Shown here piece by piece: positions 33,982-40,445 of a stretch of 40,445 nucleotides of DNA. The position numbers and the translations under genes are program-made. The notes under the pieces are model-generated. The model saw only the letters and a list, made by a program, of their open reading frames with translations. It was not told the DNA's origin and did no database searches. Source of the stretch: Sphingomonas sp. (GTDB taxonomy: Bacteria > Pseudomonadota > Alphaproteobacteria > Sphingomonadales > Sphingomonadaceae); the NCBI GenBank assembly GCA_025356055.1, contig JANXUU010000033.1, positions 1 to 40,445 of the forward strand, read 5' to 3'. Each line of letters starts with the position of its first letter. Position 1 is the first letter of the stretch.

Positions 33982-35871
33982 ATGCTCGTGGGGATCGACA
34001 GCATTGCGAATCGCGGCGCCAGCCCTGAGCGCAAGTCGCTTTTGCGTTTCATCACTTGCGGTTCAGTCGACGACGGCAAGTCTACGCTGATCGGGCGGCT
34101 GCTGTACGACACGCGCCAGATCTTTGACGACCAGATCCGCGCACTTGAAACCGATTCGGCGCGCCTTGGCACGCAAGGCAAGGCGATCGACTTCGCTCTC
34201 CTCGTCGACGGCCTCGCCGCCGAGCGCGAGCAGGGAATTACGATCGACGTCGCCTACCGCTTCTGTTCGACGGCGACGCGCAAGTTTGTCATCGCTGACA
34301 CCCCGGGCCACGAACAATATACGCGCAACATGATCACCGGCGCCTCGACCGCCGACGCCGCGGTGATCCTCATCGATGCCACCAAGGGTATTCTCACCCA
34401 GACTCGTCGGCACAGCTTGCTTGTCAACTTGATTGGCGTCCGCCACCGCGTTCTTGCGGTCAACAAGATGGATCTCGTCGACGAGGATGGTGAAACGCGT
34501 TTCGCCGAGATCGTCGCCGACTATCGCGCCTTTGCCGTTCAGGCGGGGCTTGGTGAGTTCATTGCCATTCCCGTAGCAGGCGTGCGCGGCGACAATGTCG
34601 TCGATCGCTCGGCGGCGATGCCGTGGTACGCTGGCCCGACGCTGCTCGAGACGCTCGAAGACCTCGAGGTGGACACCGATGCCGCGGCCCGCGCGCCGTT
34701 CTGCATGCCCGTCCAATGGGTCAACCGCCCCGACTCGAGTTTCCGCGGTTTCGCCGGGCTGATCACCAGCGGTGCTACGGAGCCTGGCGATTCGGTGCGC
34801 ATCCTCCCCTCGGGGGTCAATTCGACCGTCGCCCGCATCCTCACGATGGACGGCGACCTGTCTAACGCCCGCGCCGGCCAGTCGGTCATCCTGACCCTTA
34901 CCGGCGAAATCGATTGCGCACGCGGCGATTTCATTGCCGCCGCCAACGATCCCCCCGCAGTCGCCGACCGATTCGAGGCGAGCATCGTCTGGCTCGACTC
35001 CGACCCACTCGTTCCGAGCCGGACCTATTCGCTTAAGCTCGCCAGCCAGGTCGTCGGCGTGACGCTTCAGACACCAAAATACGAACTCAACGTCAACACC
35101 ATGGAGCATCTCGCCGCCAAGACGCTCAAATTGAACGGTATTGGCGTCACCGAGCTCGCTACCGACCGGCCAATCGTGTTTGCTCCTTACACTGAGGACA
35201 AGTCGCTGGGCGGCTTCATCCTAATCGACCGCGTTACCAACGCCACGGTTGCTTGCGGGATGATTCATTTTGCGCTGCGTCGCTCGACCAACATTCACTG
35301 GCAGACACTCAGCGTTGACCGCGCGGCGCGCGCGCGGCTCAAGAACCAGCGCCCCGCCGTTGCCTGGCTGACCGGCCTGTCGGGCGCGGGCAAGTCCACC
35401 ATCGCCAACCTCGTCGAGAAGAAGCTCAACCGAATGAACCGGCATAGCTTCCTGCTTGACGGCGACAACATTCGCCACGGGCTCAACAAGGATCTGGGCT
35501 TTACCGAAACCGACCGAATCGAGAATATCCGCCGCGTCGGCGAGGTCGCGCGACTGATGAGCGACGCCGGACTGATTGTTATTGCCGCCTTCATCTCGCC
35601 GTTCCGCGCCGAGCGCGAAATGGTTCGGGCGATGATTCCGCGGGGTGAATTTCTCGAGGTGTTCATCGACACCTCACTGGCCGAGGCCGAGCGCCGCGAC
35701 GTCAAGGGTCTCTATGCCAAGGCGCGCGCGGGCGAGCTCAAGAATTTTACCGGGATCGATAGTCCCTACGAGGCACCGCTGGCCCCCGAGCTGCACATCG
35801 ACACCACCGCCATGTCGGCGGAAGCTGCCGCCAACGCAATCGTCGAAGCGCTTCTAGATTTGGGAAATTGA
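33982..35871 (+). CDS. cysNC: Sulfate adenylyltransferase subunit 1 / APS kinase fusion
   Basis: A 629-residue fusion. Residues 1-445 are CysN, the GTPase that drives ATP sulfurylase: GSVDDGKST (27-35), DTPGHEQY, NKMD, and the EF-Tu-like barrels. Residues 455-629 are CysC, adenylylsulfate kinase: P-loop GLSGAGKST (465-473), DGDNIRHGLNKDLGF and the lid FISPFRAEREMVR. Together with CysD they activate sulfate to PAPS. AAGGACGAG precedes ATG 33982. CysD is normally encoded just upstream, but here the neighbour is an unrelated divergent gene and no cysD is in the window. Fusions of this kind (NodQ/CysNC) are standard in alphaproteobacteria. Confidence 0.95.
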   Translation: MLVGIDSIANRGASPERKSLLRFITCGSVDDGKSTLIGRLLYDTRQIFDDQIRALETDSARLGTQGKAIDFALLVDGLAAEREQGITIDVAYRFCSTATRKFVIADTPGHEQYTRNMITGASTADAAVILIDATKGILTQTRRHSLLVNLIGVRHRVLAVNKMDLVDEDGETRFAEIVADYRAFAVQAGLGEFIAIPVAGVRGDNVVDRSAAMPWYAGPTLLETLEDLEVDTDAAARAPFCMPVQWVNRPDSSFRGFAGLITSGATEPGDSVRILPSGVNSTVARILTMDGDLSNARAGQSVILTLTGEIDCARGDFIAAANDPPAVADRFEASIVWLDSDPLVPSRTYSLKLASQVVGVTLQTPKYELNVNTMEHLAAKTLKLNGIGVTELATDRPIVFAPYTEDKSLGGFILIDRVTNATVACGMIHFALRRSTNIHWQTLSVDRAARARLKNQRPAVAWLTGLSGAGKSTIANLVEKKLNRMNRHSFLLDGDNIRHGLNKDLGFTETDRIENIRRVGEVARLMSDAGLIVIAAFISPFRAEREMVRAMIPRGEFLEVFIDTSLAEAERRDVKGLYAKARAGELKNFTGIDSPYEAPLAPELHIDTTAMSAEAAANAIVEALLDLGN

Positions 35872-35918
35872 AACCATATTCGACTGCAATTTTAGGCCGT
35901 AGAGGCATAAGCGCGCAA

Positions 35919-36575
35919 CTACAGGAGCATTGAAAGGAGCTTGACCATGGCGAGGAAGTTTTCGGCGACTTTGTCGTAACGATATGGGATTCGGCGAAAA
36001 TGTTTGAGTTTGCGGAAGAAGCGCTCGACCTGGTGGTGTTGGCAGTAGAGCGTCGGGCTGATGCAGTGTTTTCACTTACGATTGGATTTGGCGGGGTGTT
36101 GGCACCGCGCCATGGCCTTCAATCGGGTCGCGGACGCTGCCCGCATCATAGGCTTTGTCGGCCAGTACGATAGTGCGCGGTTCTAGCCGGTCGAGCAAGG
36201 TCAGCGCGGCCGACGCATCGTGCGCCTGACCCGCTGTCACGCCGAGCCGCACGGGCAAGCCTTGCCGATCGACGATCGCGTGGATCTTGGTCGTGAGACC
36301 GCCTCGCGAGCGACCCAGGCAATGATCTCGGCCCCCTTTTTGCGGTCGCAGCCTGCTGGTGCGCCCGGATAGAAGTGCTGTCGATCATCTGGACGTCGCC
36401 GTCTTTAGCTGCCGATATGGCGTCCATCAGCCGGTCCCACACGCCTGCCCGTCTCCAGCGCACGAAGCGATTGTAGCAAGTCGCCCTCGGGCCATAACGC
36501 TCGGGCAGATTACGCTACGGCGCGCCCGAGCGCACCACCCGGAAAAAGCCGTTCAGCACGCAGCGATCCGGTTGT
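35919..36575 (-). pseudogene. Decayed IS5-family (IS427-like) transposase
   Basis: Three overlapping minus-strand frames rebuild one transposase. The first (to about 36340) reads DRCVLNGFF, then a stop TAG (36515-36517) where Trp of the usual SGAPWR is expected, then NLPERYGPRATCYNRFVRW and DVQMIDSTSIRAHQQAA. At the A5G5 run (36332-36341) the frame changes to DHCLGRSRGGLTTKIHA and VLADKAYDA (DDE residues visible). Near 36076 it changes again to ISPTLYCQHHQVERFFRKLK and RYDKVAENFLAMVKL, ending at 35919. The N-terminal third is missing. It cannot make a working enzyme. No clear terminal repeats were found. Confidence 0.85.
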
Positions 36576-36582
36576 GGCACGA

Positions 36583-36701
36583 GAGGGGGACTAGCGAGGT
36601 AAGTTTCGGAAAGCCTCGGCGGGGTAGAATTTCAAGCCCCCGTACAATACGAAAACTCTATTTTCGTTGATTGTCTGGTAACGGCAGAAGGAGTTGATCG
36701 C
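36583..36701 (+). promoter_or_regulatory. Upstream region of the island gene at 36702
   Basis: A1T-richer stretch between the transposase remnant and the first island gene. It contains TACAAT (36643-36648), usable as a -10 box without a convincing -35, and then the inverted repeat at 36649-36667. AGAAGGAG lies eight bases before ATG 36702. No other gene is seen in it. Confidence 0.35.
36649..36667. repeat. Inverted repeat upstream of island gene, possible operator
   Basis: ACGAAAA (36649-36655) and TTTTCGT (36661-36667) are perfect inverted copies around CTCTA. The repeat directly follows a possible -10 box, so a protein bound here would block transcription of the gene at 36702. Confidence 0.45.
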
Positions 36702-37745
36702 ATGAGTGACGATAAGCGAAACTCCACATTCGGGCGGGGCATGAGCCAAGTAAAAATGAACAGACTTGGCCAAACCTCGCCCGAGGAAATCGCCCAAAAC
36801 ACCAACAGAATCAGCATTGTAGCCCCAAAAAGACCCTCGAAGGAAATCACCTCTTCACAAGGCAATCTTGACCTCGAAATCGAAAGGGACATTGGCGGCA
36901 TCGGGATGGGCGTCCTTACGGACGGAACTCCCTACCTGAATCAGCGAGGTTTGGCAGCACTTTGCGGCGTCCAGAATGCTCATATCGGCACTATAAGCAG
37001 CCAGTGGAATGAGGTCGACCAAAAGCCACGCATCGCCGCAATCAAGTCCATTTTAGCAAAGGCGGGCTTCACCGCTCCCACAGCGCACGTTGAGGTCCCG
37101 CATGCAGGAAAATTGCATTTCTGCTACCCAGCGGAGGTCTGCCTAGCAGTCTTAGAATACTATGCATTCGACGCAGGCGCGAACTGCCAGCCAGAGGCGC
37201 GAGATAATTTCCGATTGCTCGCAGGGTCGAAGCTTCGCGAAATGATCTATAGCCAAGTTGGCTACGATCCGACGGGTAAGAACGCGGACCGTTATCGGAA
37301 GTGGCACGAGCGCATTGAGTTAAATCGCCAGTCAGCGCCAAGGGGCTTTTTTCACGTGTTCAACGAAGCGCACACGATTATATACGAGCTTATCCAAGCA
37401 GGTGCGAGCATTGACGAGAAGTTTGTAGTCGACATATCGATCGGGAAGCACTGGTCGGCTTTCTGGGACGCCAACAAGCTCGCAAACGCCTATGGTGAGC
37501 GCTGTCGATATCCGCATCGTTACCCCAACGATCATCCCCAGGCGGCTGCCAGCCCTGAGGCTTGGTGCTATCCTCTCTCGGCACTCGGCTTTTATCGTCA
37601 GTGGTTACAGGACACCTACATCGAAGGAGGTAAGTTTAGCAGTTACCTCGACCGCAAGGTGAAACGCGGCGAGTTGCCACCGTCAGTTGCCCAGCTTGCG
37701 ATTTCGACTCTTGTTCCGGCGCAAATCGAGGGGCCCGTCGCATAG
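36702..37745 (+). CDS. Island protein with antirepressor/KilA-N-like features, function unknown
   Basis: A 347-residue soluble protein, not in a family I can name with certainty. Residues 1-60 are polar and poorly ordered. Residues 64-130 begin GIGMGVLTDGTPYLNQRGLA and ALCGV, a pattern seen in phage antirepressor/KilA-N-like DNA-binding proteins. Then YPAEVCLAVLEYYAFDAGA (142-160), RGFFHVFNEAHTIIYELI (214-231), VVDISIGKHWSAFW (242-255), YGERCRYPHRYP and ALGFYRQWLQDTYI. The overall plan recalls the prophage abortive-infection protein BstA and its relatives, from memory only. G+C is low (53 and 50 % in two 60-base lines counted) against about 65 % for smc. Strong ribosome site. Probably acquired by transfer. 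Confidence 0.75.
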   Translation: MSDDKRNSTFGRGMSQVKMNRLGQTSPEEIAQNTNRISIVAPKRPSKEITSSQGNLDLEIERDIGGIGMGVLTDGTPYLNQRGLAALCGVQNAHIGTISSQWNEVDQKPRIAAIKSILAKAGFTAPTAHVEVPHAGKLHFCYPAEVCLAVLEYYAFDAGANCQPEARDNFRLLAGSKLREMIYSQVGYDPTGKNADRYRKWHERIELNRQSAPRGFFHVFNEAHTIIYELIQAGASIDEKFVVDISIGKHWSAFWDANKLANAYGERCRYPHRYPNDHPQAAASPEAWCYPLSALGFYRQWLQDTYIEGGKFSSYLDRKVKRGELPPSVAQLAISTLVPAQIEGPVA

Positions 37746-37797
37746 TTGCCATTTCAAGGGGTGGAAATCGCGCATCGCGGCGCTATGTCTCCTCAGG

Positions 37798-38073
37798 ATG
37801 GCAATTTTCACGATTATCAAGCAGCCTGGGCCGAACGCCGAGAAGCTGGGTTCGTCAATATCTGCGAAATATCCACTTCACCACTATGATCTAGGGGATG
37901 GAGCGTGGCTAGTCGCTGGCGTCGGCACCGCTAAAGACATCGCCGATCGCCTAGGAATCAGCGACGGCGACAACGGCTCAGCCTTGGTTGTCGAGGCCGC
38001 CTCGTACTACGGGCGCGCGAACCCCGCCATCTGGACTTGGATTAAGGCAAACTGGGGTGCCGGCGGTGGCTAA
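37798..38073 (+). CDS. Small soluble island protein, function unknown
   Basis: A 91-residue protein without signal or membrane segment. It begins MAIFTIIKQPGPNAEKLG and contains YDLGDGAWLVAGVGTAKDIA, then LGISDGDNGSALVVEAASYY and GRANPAIWTWIKANW, a small alpha/beta domain. I recall similar small proteins as unnamed hypotheticals in accessory regions but cannot give a function. ATG 37798 follows CTCAGG; an upstream extension of the frame overlaps the previous gene and lacks support. The next gene starts eight bases before its stop, so the two are coupled. Confidence 0.65.
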   Translation: MAIFTIIKQPGPNAEKLGSSISAKYPLHHYDLGDGAWLVAGVGTAKDIADRLGISDGDNGSALVVEAASYYGRANPAIWTWIKANWGAGGG

Positions 38074-38377
38074 GCCGCCCGCCCCTCCAGCGCCGCCCAC
38101 CGAGCCGGATGACTTTCCGCAAACAACGCCGCGCGATCTCTATGCCACATCCGACATTCGTTTCGTCATGCTTGAAATAGGCAAGCTCACGACAATGGTG
38201 CAGGGCCTCAAGACGACAGCGGACAAGCATGGTGACAAGCTTGATGACCTCTCGCACAAGGTGGCCTTTGTCAAAGGCGCTATGTGGGTCATTGGAGGCG
38301 TGATCACTGTTGGCCTGCTCATACTCGGCTGGTATTTGAGCGGCAAACTTTCTGTCACTTACACTCCTGGCACGTGA
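38066..38377 (+). CDS. Small single-span membrane protein of the island, function unknown
   Basis: About 103 residues, starting at GTG 38066 (GTG 38057 is also open). A Pro-rich N-terminus (KPPAPPAPPTEPDDF) is followed by an amphipathic, probably coiled helix (30-66, MLEIGKLTTMVQGLKTTADK and onward) and one membrane helix (71-91, GAMWVIGGVITVGLLILGW). The plan of coiled coil plus one C-terminal span is shared with phage XhlA/holin-like proteins and with membrane effectors of some abortive systems; nothing more specific can be said. It overlaps the previous gene by eight bases. Confidence 0.6.
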   Translation: MAKPPAPPAPPTEPDDFPQTTPRDLYATSDIRFVMLEIGKLTTMVQGLKTTADKHGDKLDDLSHKVAFVKGAMWVIGGVITVGLLILGWYLSGKLSVTYTPGT

Positions 38378-38497
38378 CGGGGGGTACTTGCGGATTTGGC
38401 CCCGATGAGAAGACTCACGTTTGCCGAACCTGCACAGGCCCGTTGCAACCTTCGACAGGTGTTAGCGAAAATAAACGAGAGGCAGTTTCCCTAACCC
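38378..38497. other. Right-hand border of the island, no gene seen
   Basis: 120 bases between the last island gene and the enoyl-CoA hydratase stump. I see no coding sequence, tRNA or clear integrase site. The junction with host sequence lies near 38520, where homology to the hydratase stops. Confidence 0.4.
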
Positions 38498-38812
38498 TCA
38501 CCAGCAAACTGAGGCACCACCCGGCATCCGGCTTAGCTTGACAATCGCGTCATGGAGCGGCGTCGTGATCGCTTCAATCAAGTCGCAAACACCGTCGCCG
38601 GCAGTTGCAAACGCTTGCACGTCACCTCCAGCGCAAAACATCTTTCCGGCACCGGTGAGAATGACGCAGCGCACGGTGCGGTCATTGTCGCAGCGAGTGA
38701 CTGCATCGAGGAGCGCCTGAGCCATTTTGGCATCGATCGCATTGCCGACCTCGGGTCGGTTGAGCATGAGCGTCGCGATTCCACCCTCGACCTCGACCAG
38801 GACAGGGGTCAC
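38498..38812 (-). pseudogene. Enoyl-CoA hydratase/isomerase, N-terminal fragment
   Basis: The first 100 or so residues of a crotonase-fold protein: VLVEVEGGIATLMLNRPEVG, DAVTRCDNDRTVRCVILTG and KMFCAGGDVQAFA (first oxyanion-hole strand). The family is about 260 residues; after KLSRMP the sequence turns into unrelated GGASVCW and stops. The second half with the catalytic Glu is absent, so it is a broken gene, cut by the island. GTG 38812 overlaps the thiolase stop (GTGA), showing it was once the partner in fatty-acid breakdown. Confidence 0.85.
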
Positions 38813-40005
38813 GCGTTCGCCTCGAGTGCGCCGAGGGACTCGATGATCGTGACATTGGCGATCCCACCGCCCTCGCACATCGTCTGGAGACCGAACCGCT
38901 TGCCGCGTGCGCGGAGCGAATGAACCAGCGTCGCCATGAGCTTGGTTCCGGACGCCCCGAGCGGATGGCCGAGCGCGATCGCCCCGCCGTTGACGTTGAG
39001 CCGGGCGAGGTCGGCATCGAGTTCCTGAAGCCACGCCAGCGGCACGGGAGCAAATGCCTCGTTCACCTCATACAGGTCGATTTCCTCGATCCTACGTCCC
39101 GACCGCTGGAGCGCGCGCCGGGTTGCAGGGATCGGCTCCATCAACATGATAACCGGGTCGCCGGCGGTGACGGTCAAGTTGTCGATCCGCGCAATCGGGG
39201 TCAGCCCATGCGCCTTAAGCGCGCGCTCATTAACGATCAGCACGCCCGAGGCCCCGTCGCAGACTTGGCTGGCATTGCCGGCGGTGACGACCCCGCCCGG
39301 CTTGATCGTCTTGAGCGCCGCGAGCCCCTCTGGCGACGCACCGCGGCGAATGCCCTCGTCGCGGGTGTGGAGCGTTTCATGGCCCTCGGCGTCGACGATC
39401 CTCAGTCCCACGATTTCGTCGGCGAAGGCGCCAGCGTCGGTCGCGGCGGCGGCGCGGCGATGCGATTCCAGCGCGAACGCGTCGAGCTGCTCGCGGGTGA
39501 AGCCATAACGATCAGCGATCATCTGCGCGCCGGTGAACTGGCTGAACTCGGTCACTCCGAATTTCTCGAGCAGTGCTCCGCTCCAGGGGCCTTTGCCTAG
39601 CCCAGCCTGTACCGCAAGCATCGTCGGCGTGCCCATCGGTACACGCGTCATATGCTCGACCCCGGCCGCAAGCACGACGTCCTGAGTCCCTGACATGACA
39701 GCCTGCGCGGCGAAGTGGAGCGCCTGCTGCGAGCTGCCGCACTGGCGATCAATCGTCACGGCGGGGACGGTCTGCGGGAGGGTTGAGGCGAGAACCATGT
39801 TTCGTCCGACGTGAAAGCTCTGCTCGCCGACCTGGCTGACGCAGCCGACGATGACGTCCTCGACTGCCGCCGGGTCGATCCCGCACTTGGCGATGAGGGC
39901 GTCAAGCACCGCCGCGCCCATGTCGGCCGGATGCCAGTCGCGCAGGGCGCCGTTTCGCCGCCCTCCGGCCGTGCGCAACGCTTCGACGATATAGGCTGCG
40001 GTCAT
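38809..40005 (-). CDS. Acetyl-CoA acyltransferase (thiolase)
   Basis: A 398-residue thiolase, which cleaves 3-ketoacyl-CoA with CoA or makes acetoacetyl-CoA in reverse. Nucleophile C89 lies in TIDRQCGSSQQA; NEAFAP, GHPLGASGT and the second Cys in MCEGGG complete the active site. Full length and without frameshift. It is flanked by gene remnants: the ThuA-like fragment overlaps its ATG by four bases upstream and the hydratase stump its stop downstream. The original operon was probably for beta-oxidation of some acyl-CoA; specificity is unknown. Confidence 0.92.
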   Translation of the reverse strand: MTAAYIVEALRTAGGRRNGALRDWHPADMGAAVLDALIAKCGIDPAAVEDVIVGCVSQVGEQSFHVGRNMVLASTLPQTVPAVTIDRQCGSSQQALHFAAQAVMSGTQDVVLAAGVEHMTRVPMGTPTMLAVQAGLGKGPWSGALLEKFGVTEFSQFTGAQMIADRYGFTREQLDAFALESHRRAAAATDAGAFADEIVGLRIVDAEGHETLHTRDEGIRRGASPEGLAALKTIKPGGVVTAGNASQVCDGASGVLIVNERALKAHGLTPIARIDNLTVTAGDPVIMLMEPIPATRRALQRSGRRIEEIDLYEVNEAFAPVPLAWLQELDADLARLNVNGGAIALGHPLGASGTKLMATLVHSLRARGKRFGLQTMCEGGGIANVTIIESLGALEANA

Positions 40006-40307
40006 GGTGCTGCTCCTGCTGACGCCGATGGGTCGGGATCTGGTTTGTCGTTCATTTTGCCCAACGGCGAGTCAATGTCGAACGCGATCGTCCGGCTGCG
40101 CGCTGCCGACCAGGCGCGCGCGGACGGGGACGCGACCCACCGAAGAGCATTGCCGACGAGGGTTCGATAGGCCGGATGCGCAAAGGTCTCGGCTCGCTCG
40201 CCCGGCTGGAGGGTGACCACCGGACTATTCCCCACCGAAGTCGCCCACCCGATGATCGCCGCCTCGGGCGCTTGAGGTTCCTCGCCCGGATCGGGCAGGC
40301 GCCGGAC
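40002..40307 (-). pseudogene. C-terminal fragment of a ThuA-like protein
   Basis: About 100 codons of minus-strand reading: PEAAIIGWATSVGNSPVVTL, QPGERAETFAHPAYRTLVGN and ALRWVASPSA are like the end of ThuA (trehalose-utilisation type, glutamine-amidotransferase-like) domains. The rest of the gene is gone, because the IS3-type element begins at about 40308. Its TGA overlaps the thiolase ATG. The family call is by pattern only. No start codon remains. Confidence 0.6.
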
Positions 40308-40445
40308 TGATCTGCCCCCTTCTGAGTGGTCCAAAATCAATGTTATTTTGGATCACGAAGGAGACTGGGAATGCCATCGAAGAAGCACAAGCCTGAGGAG
40401 ATCATTGGCAAGCTGCGTGAAGCGGAGATCGTGCTGGCGCAGGGA
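40308..40445 (+). mobile_element. Left end of an IS3-family insertion sequence
   Basis: Homology to ThuA stops where TGATCTGCCCCCTTCTGAG begins, like the left terminal repeat (TGAnCTGnCCCC) of the IS407 group of the IS3 family. It is followed by a short leader with the perfect inverted repeat TCCAAAAT / ATTTTGGA (40330-40337, 40345-40352) and then by orfA. The element runs off the window, so its right end and target duplication cannot be seen. Confidence 0.75.
40371..40445 (+). CDS. IS3-family transposase OrfA, N-terminal part (partial)
   Basis: The first 25 codons, MPSKKHKPEEIIGKLREAEI and VLAQG, are the start of the helix-turn-helix protein OrfA (InsE-like) of IS3-family elements. AAGGAG lies eight bases upstream of ATG 40371. 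OrfA is normally joined to OrfB by programmed frameshifting to give the transposase. The rest is outside the window. No damage is visible in this part. Confidence 0.85.
   Translation, partial: MPSKKHKPEEIIGKLREAEIVLAQG

Noticed and set aside
35872-38530. Direct repeats (att sites) flanking the island
   Set aside because: I compared both borders and found no convincing shared stretch, and no integrase gene is present.
1-40445. tRNA, rRNA and CRISPR arrays
   Set aside because: No regularly spaced repeats or recognisable cloverleaf with a T-loop were seen while reading; a tRNAscan run would settle it.

Overview
The window reads as chromosomal DNA of a G+C-rich alphaproteobacterium, most likely a sphingomonad (Sphingomonas or a close relative). 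The basis is the gene order mutY / DUF721 (DciA) / two DsbA-type proteins / smc, the sdhC-sdhD-sdhA cluster, a fused cysN-cysC, small secreted proteins of a type I know from Sphingomonadaceae, and an alphaproteobacterial-type LexA box (GTTC-N7-GTTC). The assignment comes from reading alone; no database search was possible.

Layout. 1-5001: mostly minus-strand genes (5' end of a cupin-like gene, a multi-span membrane protein, prmA with an overlapping SDR gene, a soluble methyl-accepting protein) plus one secreted TonB-C-like protein. 5085-7794: sdhC-sdhD-sdhA with 4-base overlaps, closed by a clear terminator and lacking sdhB. 7874-10137: creD and a LOG-family gene. 10151-12798 (minus): membrane cytochrome c, nudC, mutY. 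12826-18264 (plus): DUF721/DciA, two CPHC thiol oxidoreductases, smc. 18265-20962 (minus): a DUF4130-UdgX fusion behind a radical-SAM partner, with a perfect LexA-type box directly before the start. 21027-24739: POT transporter, DUF885 metallopeptidase, small secreted protein. 24787-31452 (minus): a tightly packed run headed by a ParE/RelE-type toxin-antitoxin pair and continuing through nadD, rsfS, a class-A beta-lactamase-like gene, rlmH, an EnvC-like gene, ctpA, a DsbB-like gene and coq7. 31466-33780 (minus): guaA and a Gly/Tyr-repeat secreted protein. 33982-35871: cysNC without cysD.

35872-38497 is an accessory island of visibly lower G+C (about 50-53 % in the lines I counted, against about 65 % in smc). 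It holds a decayed IS5-type transposase and three unrecognised plus-strand genes: a 347-residue protein with an antirepressor/KilA-N-like look, a 91-residue soluble protein and a 103-residue single-span membrane protein. The island ends inside an enoyl-CoA hydratase gene that has lost its second half. That stump, an intact thiolase and the C-terminal remnant of a ThuA-like gene form a damaged operon whose other end is cut by an IS3-family element running off the window.

The strongest leads are: (1) the radical-SAM/DUF4130-UdgX pair as a probable SOS-controlled uracil-DNA repair module; (2) the three-gene island cassette as a candidate uncharacterised accessory (possibly phage-related) system; (3) the toxin-antitoxin pair whose self-regulated, possibly leaderless promoter sits at the head of a run of housekeeping genes, with nadD starting inside the toxin stop codon.
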